The notes beneath the pieces were generated by a model. That model was not told where the DNA came from. It saw only the letters and a program-made list of their open reading frames with translations, and searched no databases. Positions 1 through 10,148 of a DNA stretch of 64,000 bases are shown here, piece by piece. The position numbers were made by a program, and so were the translations under genes. The stretch comes from Candidatus Bathyarchaeota archaeon (GTDB lineage Archaea > Thermoproteota > CALKCG01 > B24 > DRYS01). Numbering within the stretch: the first letter of the stretch is position 1; each line of letters opens with the position of its first letter. Location of the stretch: assembly GCA_025058595.1 (NCBI GenBank), contig JANXEK010000004.1:18216-82215 (forward strand), in the 5' to 3' direction.

Positions 1-852
1 GTAGATAGTTCCTTCCGGGAACAGCTTGAAGCCATATCTAGCGATAGCTTCAGGCTTCATGAATATGTGCGGTAGGAATTCAGCTACATGTATACCAGGA
101 CCGGCTATCAACCCATAGACCCTATATATATCGAATATCAGCTTCGACCTCTCAGCTATACTTGGATTCCTCCTCAGTAGATCCTCCAGTTTAGGGTAAC
201 CCTCCTCACCTTTAACCGTGAAGTCGAGGATCCAGTAGAAGTGGTTTATACCGCCTATATACAGCTTAACATCTCTCGACGCTACACCGAATATACGCGC
301 GATACTATTTACTACACCGAATATACCTGTACATAGTCCGTAAGCTTTCACCCTACACTCTCTAACGATCGCTCTCGTGAGAACCGTTAACGGGTTCGAA
401 TAGTTGAAGAGGTAGGAGTTAGGGGATGTATCGGCTAGATCGTTCGCTATATCGATCAATACAGGTACATGCCTTATCCCCCTCATGATACCTCCAGGTC
501 CGACGGTATCACCTATCATCTGCTCAACACCATACCTTCTAGGAACCTCTACATCTATATGCGTAGCTTCGACACCGCCTACACCTATCGTAACTATAGC
601 GAAATCCGTCCCTTCGAAAGCTATCCTTCTATCCGTATACTCCTCTACACGTATATTCGAGCTTCTACCCATCGCTTCGACTATCTTCGACGATACCTTA
701 TACATAACATCCAGTATATCCTTATTTATATCGATTAAAGCTACGGTTAGCTTACATTCATCGGCTAACCTACTCCGGGTTAGAGCCTTGATCACGGACG
801 GTGTGAAAGTTAAACTACCAGCACCTACGAGCGATATCTTAACCTCCCTCAT
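1..852 (-). CDS. Glycoside hydrolase family 4-like (alpha-glucosidase/alpha-galactosidase type), truncated by window edge
   Basis: Minus-strand translation MREVKISLVGAGSLTFTPSVIKAL...YLFNYSNPLTVLTRA...GLCTG...GGINHFYW; GH4-type Rossmann start and NYSNP motif; absent from the ORF track because it runs off the window. Confidence 0.85.
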   Translation of the reverse strand, partial: MREVKISLVGAGSLTFTPSVIKALTRSRLADECKLTVALIDINKDILDVMYKVSSKIVEAMGRSSNIRVEEYTDRRIAFEGTDFAIVTIGVGGVEATHIDVEVPRRYGVEQMIGDTVGPGGIMRGIRHVPVLIDIANDLADTSPNSYLFNYSNPLTVLTRAIVRECRVKAYGLCTGIFGVVNSIARIFGVASRDVKLYIGGINHFYWILDFTVKGEEGYPKLEDLLRRNPSIAERSKLIFDIYRVYGLIAGPGIHVAEFLPHIFMKPEAIARYGFKLFPEGTIY

Positions 853-944
853 CACTCCCCCTAATCGGTACAGAGCTCAACTAATAACGATAATTTAATG
901 ATAGCTAAATATTTAATATCAGTTAAATATAGGTATAGTTTGAG

Positions 945-2054
945 TTGGATATGGGTGAGATTAGGGTGGGTATCGTAGGGGTGGGTAACGCTGCTTCGCT
1001 CCTAGTACAAAGCATATATTACTATAGGAGGATCAAACATCTCGATCGCATACCAGGTGTACTATTCCAGGTTTTAGGAGGTTATAGTATAGGCGATATA
1101 AACTTCGTATCTGCTTTCGATGTTAGTAGACGTAAGGTTGGCTTAGATCTTAGCGAAGCTATATTCGAGAAACCTAACGTTACACCTAAGTTCGTAGATG
1201 TACCTAAGCTCTCGGTAGAAGTTCGTAGGGGACCTATACTCGACGGTGTAGCCGAGCATATGCGTAACGTTTTCGATGTAGAGTTTAACGGATGCGACCC
1301 ATCGCTAGATGATATAGCTGGGATCCTAGAGGATACCGGTACAGAGGTGTTAGTCAACCTCCTCCCCGTCGGGAGTAGAAACGCATCCCTATTCTACGCA
1401 GAGGCATGCGTTAAAGCAGGGGTAGCTTTCGTGAACGCTATACCTGTATTCATAGCTAGCGATCCTACATGGGGTGAAAGGTTTCGTAGAGCAGGTATAC
1501 CGCTTCTAGGCGACGATGTCAAGGGGCAGATAGGCGCGACCATACTTCACCGTTCGATCGTACACCTACTTCATATGAGGGGTGTAGAGGTAGAAGAGAC
1601 CTATCAACTGAATATAGGTGGTAATACTGATTTCATGAATATGATCGTCGAAGATAGGTTACACGATAAACGTGTAAGTAAGACTAGAGCGGTAACAAGT
1701 ATCCTACCATACGGAGATAGGCTTGAATCTGAGGGTAGGGTGAGGATAGGTCCGAGCGATTATATACCCTTCCTCGGTAATACCAAGGTATGCTATATAT
1801 ACGTTAAGGGTAGAGGCTACGTAGATCTCCCGGTTGAGATCGAGGTTAAACTTAAGGTCGATGATAAGTCTATGATAGCAGGTATCTTGGTAGACGCTAT
1901 AAGGGTTGCTAAGCTTGCAGTCGATAGAGGGTTTGGAGGCGTTATAAAGAGTGCATCTGCATATTTCTTTAAGCATCCACCGGTTCAGATCGGAAGCGAT
2001 GAAGAAGCCTATAGACTGCTACTAAGGTTTATAGAATATGGAGAGGATATGTAG
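945..2054 (+). CDS. Inositol-3-phosphate synthase (myo-inositol-1-phosphate synthase family)
   Basis: GVGNAASLLVQ..., LLPVGS, GDDVKGQIGATILHR, LNIGGNTDF motifs. Confidence 0.93.
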   Translation: MDMGEIRVGIVGVGNAASLLVQSIYYYRRIKHLDRIPGVLFQVLGGYSIGDINFVSAFDVSRRKVGLDLSEAIFEKPNVTPKFVDVPKLSVEVRRGPILDGVAEHMRNVFDVEFNGCDPSLDDIAGILEDTGTEVLVNLLPVGSRNASLFYAEACVKAGVAFVNAIPVFIASDPTWGERFRRAGIPLLGDDVKGQIGATILHRSIVHLLHMRGVEVEETYQLNIGGNTDFMNMIVEDRLHDKRVSKTRAVTSILPYGDRLESEGRVRIGPSDYIPFLGNTKVCYIYVKGRGYVDLPVEIEVKLKVDDKSMIAGILVDAIRVAKLAVDRGFGGVIKSASAYFFKHPPVQIGSDEEAYRLLLRFIEYGEDM

Positions 2055-2055
2055 C

Positions 2056-3225
2056 TTAGACGTAGCTCCCACCTATACTATAGGAGAGTAGCATCGATGC
2101 TATCGTTTGGAGAGATAGCGTATAGGCTACTACTATAGGTAGCGGTATACCGTAGTCTAGCATGAACCCATAGATTACGCCTGATACTAGGAAGCCGACT
2201 CCATATAGGGTGTTGAATATCCCATACCCTGTTCCTCTATACTCTATAGGCGTCATCGTAGCTACGGCTGCACGGTAGATAGATTCCTGCATACCGTATA
2301 CGAATCCGTATATTATCGATGCGAATATTATCGAGTAGGCTTCTCCGGTGAATACTAGGATCGAAGGTATAGCGGAAGCTATTATCGGTAGGTATAGTAT
2401 CCTGAGACCGATTCTATCGTAGAGTACACCTGATAGGATAGCCGACGGTGCATCTACAGCTTGTATAGCCAGATAGATTAAGGGTATAATCCATTCATCT
2501 AGGAAGACATCTGATGCCCTATAGAGTATTAAGCTAGCCGGGATAAACCCTAGGGTGTTAGCTAAGATCGTAGAGGAGTATAGCCAGAATCTTATGCTTA
2601 AACTCGAAGGCTTAAACGATATAGATCCATTCCTTCTAGCAGATTCCATAGGTCCTATACTCCTATACGTATAGATTAGCGTAGCTATCAAAGCTATGTA
2701 TGGTATGGTTAGAACTATGAACGCATACTCGTATACGCTTCCACTGTAGAGCACTACTATAGATACGATTAGAGGACCTATGATTGCTCCTATCTGATCT
2801 AGGAATTCATGTATACCGAACGCCTTACCTGCACCTACACCTCTAGACACCATAGAGATTATCGTATCCCTACCGGGAGTCCTCAAAGCTTTACCCACCC
2901 TCTCCGTTACGGTTAAAGCTACGGCTATAGGCCAACACCATGCTATCGATAACAGCGGTATGGATGCTATCAGACTGTAGCCTAAGAAGGTTAGACCCCA
3001 ATATCTACCGGTTACATCGACTAATAAACCTGATACTAGCCTTAGGCTTAAACCTATAGAATCTCCTAAACCTGTAGCTAAACCCGTTATATACGCGGAT
3101 GCTCCGAGGTGCTTTAGAAAGCTTGGTATCAACCCTCTAGCCCCTTCGTAGACTATATCGCCCATTAAACTTACGAGTCCTAAGAGGATTATAGCCCTAT
3201 AGCCTTTACTACATCTCTTCTGCAA
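2056..3225 (-). CDS. MFS transporter
   Basis: Multiple TM helices, MFS-like repeats (GLATGLGDSIGLSLRLVSGLLVDVTGR; SGVLYDRIGLR). Confidence 0.85.
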   Translation of the reverse strand: MQKRCSKGYRAIILLGLVSLMGDIVYEGARGLIPSFLKHLGASAYITGLATGLGDSIGLSLRLVSGLLVDVTGRYWGLTFLGYSLIASIPLLSIAWCWPIAVALTVTERVGKALRTPGRDTIISMVSRGVGAGKAFGIHEFLDQIGAIIGPLIVSIVVLYSGSVYEYAFIVLTIPYIALIATLIYTYRSIGPMESARRNGSISFKPSSLSIRFWLYSSTILANTLGFIPASLILYRASDVFLDEWIIPLIYLAIQAVDAPSAILSGVLYDRIGLRILYLPIIASAIPSILVFTGEAYSIIFASIIYGFVYGMQESIYRAAVATMTPIEYRGTGYGIFNTLYGVGFLVSGVIYGFMLDYGIPLPIVVAYTLSLQTIASMLLSYSIGGSYV

Positions 3226-3266
3226 TCCGCGAGATAGGTTCGAATAGTTACCCTATAAGCGTTTCC

Positions 3267-3680
3267 CTAAGGTATGTATCCATCGATATCTAGATGCGAA
3301 CGCTCCCTAAGGAATATGGTAGGTATACCTTTAGATCTAAGCTTCCTCCGAAGCGTTCTATCGTTAGTAGCTACGACCGCATCTAGATTAACAGCTGCTC
3401 TTAGTATAGATTCATCGGTATTCAACCCTCTCACCTCATCTAGATCTAGGATGGTACACTTCTCTTCTATCAACTTCAAGGCCAGCCTAGCTCCACGAGA
3501 ATTATCTCCTACACCGTCGGCTATACGTTTAACCTCCTCGACTATCTGCGGTAGGACTATAAACTCGACGTTTCTACAGAGTAGATCCTTCACGCATTCG
3601 AATATATCTATACCGAATTGGAACGGTAGTAGTAGGAAGTTTGAATCCAGTATTACCTTGATAGATACATCCATGTACAT
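3267..3680 (-). CDS. PIN domain protein (FCF1-like)
   Basis: VILDSNFLLLPFQ...LNTDESILRAAVNLDAVVATNDRTLRRKLRSKGIPTIFLR; next to aIF2-gamma. Confidence 0.85.
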   Translation of the reverse strand: MYMDVSIKVILDSNFLLLPFQFGIDIFECVKDLLCRNVEFIVLPQIVEEVKRIADGVGDNSRGARLALKLIEEKCTILDLDEVRGLNTDESILRAAVNLDAVVATNDRTLRRKLRSKGIPTIFLRERSHLDIDGYIP

Positions 3681-3683
3681 CCA

Positions 3684-4925
3684 CTACGCCTTAATTATCC
3701 CGTAACCGATAAGTCTCCATCTATCGGCTATACGTCTACTTATAGCTATCCTCTGATTCATAGGAGCACATACAGGCCTCCTCAGGTTGACGTGTAGTTC
3801 ATCTGATCTTACACTATCCACGACGCCCACCGTCAACGATGTACCTACGTTAAGTAGTAGAGTCTCCCCCTTAGATATGGATGATACACGGGTAGGCTCC
3901 GCTAACCCGACTACATACTCGAATAGCTTATACTCCACCGTGTACTCGCTCCATATCGGTGGCATCTGATCGGGGTATCCCACCATATTTCCAACCATAC
4001 CGTCCGCTTTAGTTAGATAGGGATCGAGCTTCGTAGCAACCCCGACCAACCCTCCGCATCTAGCCTCCTCTACGTTTAGAGACCCGTATCTTAAGCTTAC
4101 GATCTCGGTGGTTAAACTCCTATAGCTTCCATCAGGAGATCTAACCCCAGGTCTGATCTCTATATTATCCCCCACTCTAAGTCTACCTTGAATTATAGAT
4201 CCACCTATAACCCCGCCTCTAAGCTCCTGCACAGGTGTACCAGGTTTATTCACATCGAAGGATCTTACGACCGGCATCAAGGGAGGCTTATTCAGATCCC
4301 TCTTAGGTGTAGGTATATACCTCTCTATAGCTTCTAGTAGGTAGCCTATGTTAACCTTATGCTGAGCTGATATGGGTATTATAGGAACATCCACCACACC
4401 GTACTCCTCTAAAAACTTTCTTATCTCCCTATAGCTCTCCATGGCTCTATCTCTATCGACTAGATCTATCTTATTCTGTACGACGACTATATTCTCGACG
4501 CCTACGATCTTTAGAGCCATGAGATGCTCCCTGGTTTGAGGTTGCGGGCACTTCTCATCCGCGGCTATAACTAGGAGCGCTCCATCCATAACGGCTGCTC
4601 CAGCTAGCATCGTAGCCATAAGGATCTCATGTCCGGGAGCATCTACGAAGCTTACAGTTCTTACAAGCTCAGTCTCAGAGCCGCATAGATTGCAGATAGG
4701 TTTATTCGTATACCTATACGGTGAGCTACACCTACCACACCTATATATACTCATATCTGCGTAGCCTAGCTTTATCGTGATCCCCCTCCTAAGCTCCTCA
4801 CTATGCCTAGCAGTCCATACACCTGTGAGAGCCTCCACTAGGGTTGTCTTCCCATGATCTACATGTCCGGCTGTACCTATGTTACATTCAGGTATCAGTC
4901 TAGAGTCTACTTGCATATCCACCAT
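3684..4925 (-). CDS. Translation initiation factor aIF2 subunit gamma
   Basis: [43 protein letters not shown], zinc knuckle, DAPGHE, NKIDLV. Confidence 0.97.
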   Translation of the reverse strand: MVDMQVDSRLIPECNIGTAGHVDHGKTTLVEALTGVWTARHSEELRRGITIKLGYADMSIYRCGRCSSPYRYTNKPICNLCGSETELVRTVSFVDAPGHEILMATMLAGAAVMDGALLVIAADEKCPQPQTREHLMALKIVGVENIVVVQNKIDLVDRDRAMESYREIRKFLEEYGVVDVPIIPISAQHKVNIGYLLEAIERYIPTPKRDLNKPPLMPVVRSFDVNKPGTPVQELRGGVIGGSIIQGRLRVGDNIEIRPGVRSPDGSYRSLTTEIVSLRYGSLNVEEARCGGLVGVATKLDPYLTKADGMVGNMVGYPDQMPPIWSEYTVEYKLFEYVVGLAEPTRVSSISKGETLLLNVGTSLTVGVVDSVRSDELHVNLRRPVCAPMNQRIAISRRIADRWRLIGYGIIKA

Positions 4926-5025
4926 CAGTTTAGATTGTATACGGTAAGATATACCTTACCCCATCTTACTCGATATCCTACGCCAAAGCACCGGTAAAAG
5001 AGGCCTAAGCTATCATCGGGTCAGA

Positions 5026-5388
5026 TTAAACCGTAGAAGAAGACTTCTCGACAACCTTCACGTTAACCTGTACTATATCCGCGCTTATAGTATTACCTCT
5101 AACATAGACTCTTCTCCTCTCTCCGCTCCTTCTAGGTTTAATTCCCACTCCGTCGCTTAAGAGAAGCTTCTTCCTCCCAGGACCGTGGACATCAGGCCTC
5201 ATAGGGATTCCATCCTTATCAGATCCGCCTGTTACCATAAGCTTACAGCCTTTTAAACCTACTATACTCCCATCGAATACGCTCCCTATCCTTAAACCGT
5301 ATAGTAGCTTAGCTCTCGCCTCATCTAATTCTACAGTTTTAGCAGTACCTGTCTCAGGGTCAGATACTACGAGTTTAACGTTAGGCAT
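5026..5388 (-). CDS. 30S ribosomal protein S6e
   Basis: KLVVSDPETGTAKTVELDE...LKGCKLMVTGGSDKDGIPMRPDVHGPGRKKLLLSDGVG. Confidence 0.96.
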   Translation of the reverse strand: MPNVKLVVSDPETGTAKTVELDEARAKLLYGLRIGSVFDGSIVGLKGCKLMVTGGSDKDGIPMRPDVHGPGRKKLLLSDGVGIKPRRSGERRRVYVRGNTISADIVQVNVKVVEKSSSTV

Positions 5389-5437
5389 AAACCTTCCCCC
5401 TATCTAGGATATCCATCTAGGATGCATCCTCTCCTGC

Positions 5438-7222
5438 TTAAATTTTTCCCTTCCTAATCTTAGCTATCTCAGCTATCAACTCTTTATCTTCAGCCGTAAG
5501 GTTTTCGCCAAGCTTCTCGTACAGTAAGAGCTCATCCCTCTCACTTAGGTATACGTATAAGGTATCCCCTTCATCGAAATGCCTACCTACCGTAGGTTTA
5601 TCTATAGATATAGCAACCTTCATACCAACCGTAGCTTCAGGTATAGGTTTACCCCTATCTTGCACCTGCTCTATCCGTCCTAGAAGCCTCCCATCGCTAC
5701 GCATAAGAGGTAATCCTGCTCTTATCCTACCAGCCAGTACCTCTACACCTACTATTGCCGGTTTACTCCTTCTGAAAACATATCCTTGCAACACTTTTAT
5801 CTTACCAGGCATAACTAGATCCTTTAACGTAAGCTTGGATAGCCTATCCCTCTCGGATGAAGCCCAATTCAGATAATCCTCTATGAGACGGTATATTATA
5901 TCGCTAGAAAATATAGGCGTTAAACCCATAGCCTCCTCCTCGGCTTCAGGTAGGATCTTAACATTGAAAGCTAGTATAACACCATACACCGGATCGCTAG
6001 CTCTACTAGCTTCAGCCTCTATAACATCCCTCCTAGATATAGGACCTACATCGGCTATCCTAACCGGTACGTTATTCCGTTTAAGCTCTGATATCAAAGC
6101 TTCTAGGGAACCTAACGTATCGGCTTTAACCACCACACCTATACGATCGGTTCTGATAAGTAGCTCCTTAACCTCCTCTACGACGAGCTGCATATATTCA
6201 TCGACAGATCTACCGGGCTCGACTACGTATAGAGGTGCACCCGGTATAGCCTCCTCCAAACCTGGTGCAGCTATCTTCACACCAGCTGCAGCTGTAACTT
6301 CTTCAACCTGCTCGAAACCTCCGGCAGGCATCCTTATCTCCTGCAAAGGCTTCGGCTGAAATAAAGCCCTGATCCTAGTCAATATAGGAGCCGATCTACC
6401 CATGGTTACTATCAGATCGCCCTTCCTAAGAACCCCATCGTATATTACGACGTTAACCGTATGCCCTAATCCGGGCTCCTCTAAAACCTCCAGTATGCTA
6501 CCCTTCGCAGCTCCAGATGCTACGGTAAGCCTACTACGCATATACTGCTGGGTTATACCGATTAGAACGGCTAGAAGCTCAGGTATACCCTCACCCGTCT
6601 TAGCTGATACAGGTATTACGGCGACCTCCCTCCTGAAATCTCTTATCCTATCGAACCTATTAGAGTTGAATCCGTAGGCGGCGAGCCCGGATATTATATT
6701 CGATAGCTTAACCTCGAGCTCCGCTATCACGTATGAATTCTGTCTTCTAAGAGATTCTAGAAACATAGCCCCAGGGTTAGGTTTCCATCCATCTATCAGA
6801 TCTATCTTGTTAGCGGCTACTAGGAACGGAACCCTCCTAGATCTTAGAAGCTCTATGGACTCGACTGTTTGAGGTTCAACCCCCTTCATAACGTCTACGA
6901 CGAGTATCGCTATATCGGCTATCGAACCACCTCTACGTCTAAGGTTAGCGAAGGAATGGTGTCCAGGTGTATCTATGATGAGGAGGCCTGGAACATCTAT
7001 CCTCCACCTATAGGCTTCCAGTAGGGGTTTACAGATAGCTTCGATCGTATCGGCTGGGAAGAAGCTTGCACCTATATGCTGGGTTTAGGAGACTCCATAG
7101 CAGAGCCTCATCCCCCCAGCTTCCCTCATAGCTATAGCTGTCCCCCTAATCTTATCGAGTAAGGTTGTCTTCCCATGATCTACATGTCCCAGTACGACGA
7201 CTATAGGGCTCCTTATACTCAA
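5438..7222 (-). CDS. infB: Translation initiation factor aIF5B, interrupted by a predicted 24-nt BHB intron (7085..7108); join(7109..7222, 5438..7084) on the complement
   Basis: Exon 1 from TTG at 7222: [38 protein letters not shown]; exon 2: [73 protein letters not shown]...; spliced frame is continuous. Confidence 0.93.
7085..7108 (-). other. Predicted archaeal pre-mRNA intron (24 nt) with bulge-helix-bulge splice motif
   Basis: Sense 5'-GCUGGG-GGGA-UG^A-GGCUC-UGCUAUG-GAGUC-UCCU-AA^A-CCCAGC-3': outer helix 7120-7115/7083-7078, central 7114-7111/7090-7087, bulges 7110-7108 and 7086-7084, inner helix 7107-7103/7095-7091. Confidence 0.9.
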
Positions 7223-7392
7223 TTCTCCTCACCTTATGATCGGTAAACCTAGGTCTCAAAGAAGGTTATAAATAGTTCGATTAGAAACCTAGACTAACTG
7301 AAAACCCTTAATTACACGAGCTCAGATATCTGTATCTCTAGCGTATCGAGTAAGGGTACCGTTAACGCTTTGTAACTAAGAGATGGTGTATT

Positions 7393-10104
7393 ATGAGTGG
7401 TATCTATGAAGTCGAGGTATTCAGGAGTGAAGGGTTCAAACGTAGAAGATGTCCTTCATGCGGTAGATTCTTCTGGAGTGTAGATGAAGACCAGGTATAC
7501 TGCGGGGATCAGCCTTGCGTAGAGTATAGCTTCATAGGCAACCCTATAACCGGTGTTAGGTATAGGCTTGAGGATATGCGTGAAGCGTTTCTATCGTTCT
7601 TCGAAAGGAACGGTCATAGAAGGGTTAGAAGATACCCGGTCGTCGCTAGGTGGAGGGAGGATGTATACCTGGTAGGGGCATCTATATATGCCTTCCAACC
7701 CTGGGTTACAGAGGGTATAGCTCCACCGCCAGAAAATCCTCTAACCATAAGTCAGCCATGTATAAGGCTAACGGATCTACCGAAGGTTGGACGTACGGGT
7801 AGACATTTAACGAGCTTCGAGATGATGGCGCATCATGCATTCAATACAAAGGATGAAACCGTATACTGGAACGATGAAACCGTAGAATACTGCTATAGGT
7901 TCTACAAGGATGTATTGAAGGTTCCGGCTGAACGTATAACGTTCATAGAGGATTGGTGGTCTGGCGGGGGTAATGCTGGTGAAGACTTCGAGGTGGTTAT
8001 CGGTGGAGCCGAGGTCGCCACCCTAGTATTCATGCACTACAGGGATAGAGATGGCGCTCTAGAAGAGATGCCTGTAAAGGTTGTAGATACAGGTTACGGT
8101 TTAGAGAGGAATGTATGGGTATGTTTAGGATCGCCCACCATCTACGATGCTGTACATAGAGAGTTTATCGATAGAGTTACAGTCGAAGCAGGTATACCTA
8201 AAGTCGACGAACGAATACTTGTAGAGATATCGAAAGCTTCAGGTAGGATGGATGCTATATCCGATGCCGAATACCAGGTTGCTGATAGACTAGGGGTTTC
8301 GGTCGAAGAGCTTAGACAGGTTATGAAGCCATATACGGCTGTATACGCGTTAGCCGATCATACGTATACGATCGCTTGGATGCTATGCGATGGGATCGTT
8401 CCGTCGAATACGGGTGCGGGATATCTAGCTAGACTCTTGATAAGGAGGGGTCTAAGATTCCTTAGAGAAATTGGGTTGGAGACCCCTCTATCCGACTTCA
8501 TAGATTTCCAGATATCGCGTATAGCTAGAAGCTATCCTGAAGTTGGAGGTTCTAGGAGTAAAGTATTGGATATGGTTGATTTAGAGTCTGAAAGATACTC
8601 TAAGACCTTAAGCGAAGCTCCTAAGGTTATAGAGCGTACGATCGCGAGAGAGGGTAGAAAACATAAGCTTACCCTAACCGATCTGGTAGAGTTGTACGAT
8701 TCATACGGTATACCACCGGAAGTTTCCGAGGAATACGCATCTAAGCTAGGCGTAGAAGTCGAGAAGGGAGATTTCTACACTCTACTAGCTTCTAGGCATA
8801 GTAAACCTGAAGAGGTTAGGATGGAGGAGAAGCCTGTCTCGAAGCTTATACACGATCTACCTCCGACACGTACCCTATACTATGAAGATCCAGATATGCT
8901 TACGTTCAAAGCTAAGGTTTTAAGAGCTGTGGATCGGTACATTATACTAGATTCTACATGCTTCTACCCTGAAGGTGGAGGAGCTATATCGGATACAGGT
9001 GTTATAAGATGGGTTAACGGGGAACTCCGCGTGGTGGGTGTAGAGAAGGTAGACGGAATCATAGTTCATATAGTGGAAGGCCCTCTTCCGCCTGTAGGTG
9101 TAGAGGTGGAGGGTTATATCGATAGGGAGCGTAGGAAGCATATTAGAAGGCATCATACTGCTACGCATATACTTATAGGAGCTGCTAGGAGGCTTCTCGG
9201 CTCTCACGTATGGCAGATGGGTTCTCTGAAATCTATAGATTACGCTAGACTCGATATATCGCATTATAAGAGGTTATCGTTAGATGAGCTTAAAGCTTTA
9301 GAGAAGATGGCTAACGATGTAGTTGGAGAGGCTAGACGGGTTAACGTGTACTGGATGCCTAGGGATAAAGCTGAATCTATGTATGGATTCACATTGTATC
9401 AGGGGGGTGTCTTCCCAGGTAAGATTCTAAGGGTTGTCGAGATAGAGGGTTGGGATGCAGAAGCATGCGGAGGTATACATTGCAGTAGTACCTCTGAAGT
9501 TGGCTTCGTAAAGATTATCGGAGCTGAACGTATACAGGATGGCGTCGAAAGGATACATTTCACAGCGGGTGAAGCTTCGCTTAGATACGTATGGAGTATA
9601 GAGGATACTATAAGGAATCTATCAGATATACTTTCAGCCCCTATAGATAAACTCGTACCTACGGTAGATAACCTTTTAGGAGAGGTTAAGAGTCTACGTA
9701 GGGAGATTAGGAAGCTTAAGGAGAGGATGGCCGAATCGATAGCTACAGGTTACAGGAGCTTCGAGCTTAAAGGTGGAGTTAAGGTTAGCTTAGCATCTAT
9801 GGAGGGTGACCCTGAAACCGTTATCAAGGTTGGCGAGAAGATGCTAGGTAGGGATCCTTCCATCATAGCTATCTTCCTTATACCTGGAGATGTCTATCGG
9901 CTTGTAGTCATGGCTGGGGATGACGCTATAGCTAGAGGATTCGATGCAGGTAGGGTAGCGTCTATCATAGCTAGAGCTACTGGAGGGGTAGGCGGTGGGA
10001 AAGCTAGGCTAGGTCAAGGAGGTAAGCTTAATCCTACCGAAGCTGAGAAGCTTCTATCAGATATCGATAGGGTTAGATCAATCTTAGAATCCATAGGCAG
10101 CTGA
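7393..10104 (+). CDS. alaS: Alanyl-tRNA synthetase
   Basis: Archaeal AlaS: FERNGHRRVRRYPVVARWREDVYLVGASIYAFQPWV, HHTATHIL, EGWDAEACGGIHC. Confidence 0.97.
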   Translation: MSGIYEVEVFRSEGFKRRRCPSCGRFFWSVDEDQVYCGDQPCVEYSFIGNPITGVRYRLEDMREAFLSFFERNGHRRVRRYPVVARWREDVYLVGASIYAFQPWVTEGIAPPPENPLTISQPCIRLTDLPKVGRTGRHLTSFEMMAHHAFNTKDETVYWNDETVEYCYRFYKDVLKVPAERITFIEDWWSGGGNAGEDFEVVIGGAEVATLVFMHYRDRDGALEEMPVKVVDTGYGLERNVWVCLGSPTIYDAVHREFIDRVTVEAGIPKVDERILVEISKASGRMDAISDAEYQVADRLGVSVEELRQVMKPYTAVYALADHTYTIAWMLCDGIVPSNTGAGYLARLLIRRGLRFLREIGLETPLSDFIDFQISRIARSYPEVGGSRSKVLDMVDLESERYSKTLSEAPKVIERTIAREGRKHKLTLTDLVELYDSYGIPPEVSEEYASKLGVEVEKGDFYTLLASRHSKPEEVRMEEKPVSKLIHDLPPTRTLYYEDPDMLTFKAKVLRAVDRYIILDSTCFYPEGGGAISDTGVIRWVNGELRVVGVEKVDGIIVHIVEGPLPPVGVEVEGYIDRERRKHIRRHHTATHILIGAARRLLGSHVWQMGSLKSIDYARLDISHYKRLSLDELKALEKMANDVVGEARRVNVYWMPRDKAESMYGFTLYQGGVFPGKILRVVEIEGWDAEACGGIHCSSTSEVGFVKIIGAERIQDGVERIHFTAGEASLRYVWSIEDTIRNLSDILSAPIDKLVPTVDNLLGEVKSLRREIRKLKERMAESIATGYRSFELKGGVKVSLASMEGDPETVIKVGEKMLGRDPSIIAIFLIPGDVYRLVVMAGDDAIARGFDAGRVASIIARATGGVGGGKARLGQGGKLNPTEAEKLLSDIDRVRSILESIGS

Positions 10105-10148
10105 AAATCGTTAATACTCGGTTTCTCATATTCTTTTTTGCTGCATAT

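Noticed and set aside
469-898. Plus-strand ORFs 469..738 and 485..898
   Set aside because: Shadow ORFs opposite the GH4 gene on the minus strand.
5883-6677. Plus-strand ORFs opposite infB (and similar antisense ORFs over alaS, tmcA, argS, etc.)
   Set aside because: Low-complexity Ser/Thr/Pro-rich translations antisense to clearly conserved genes.
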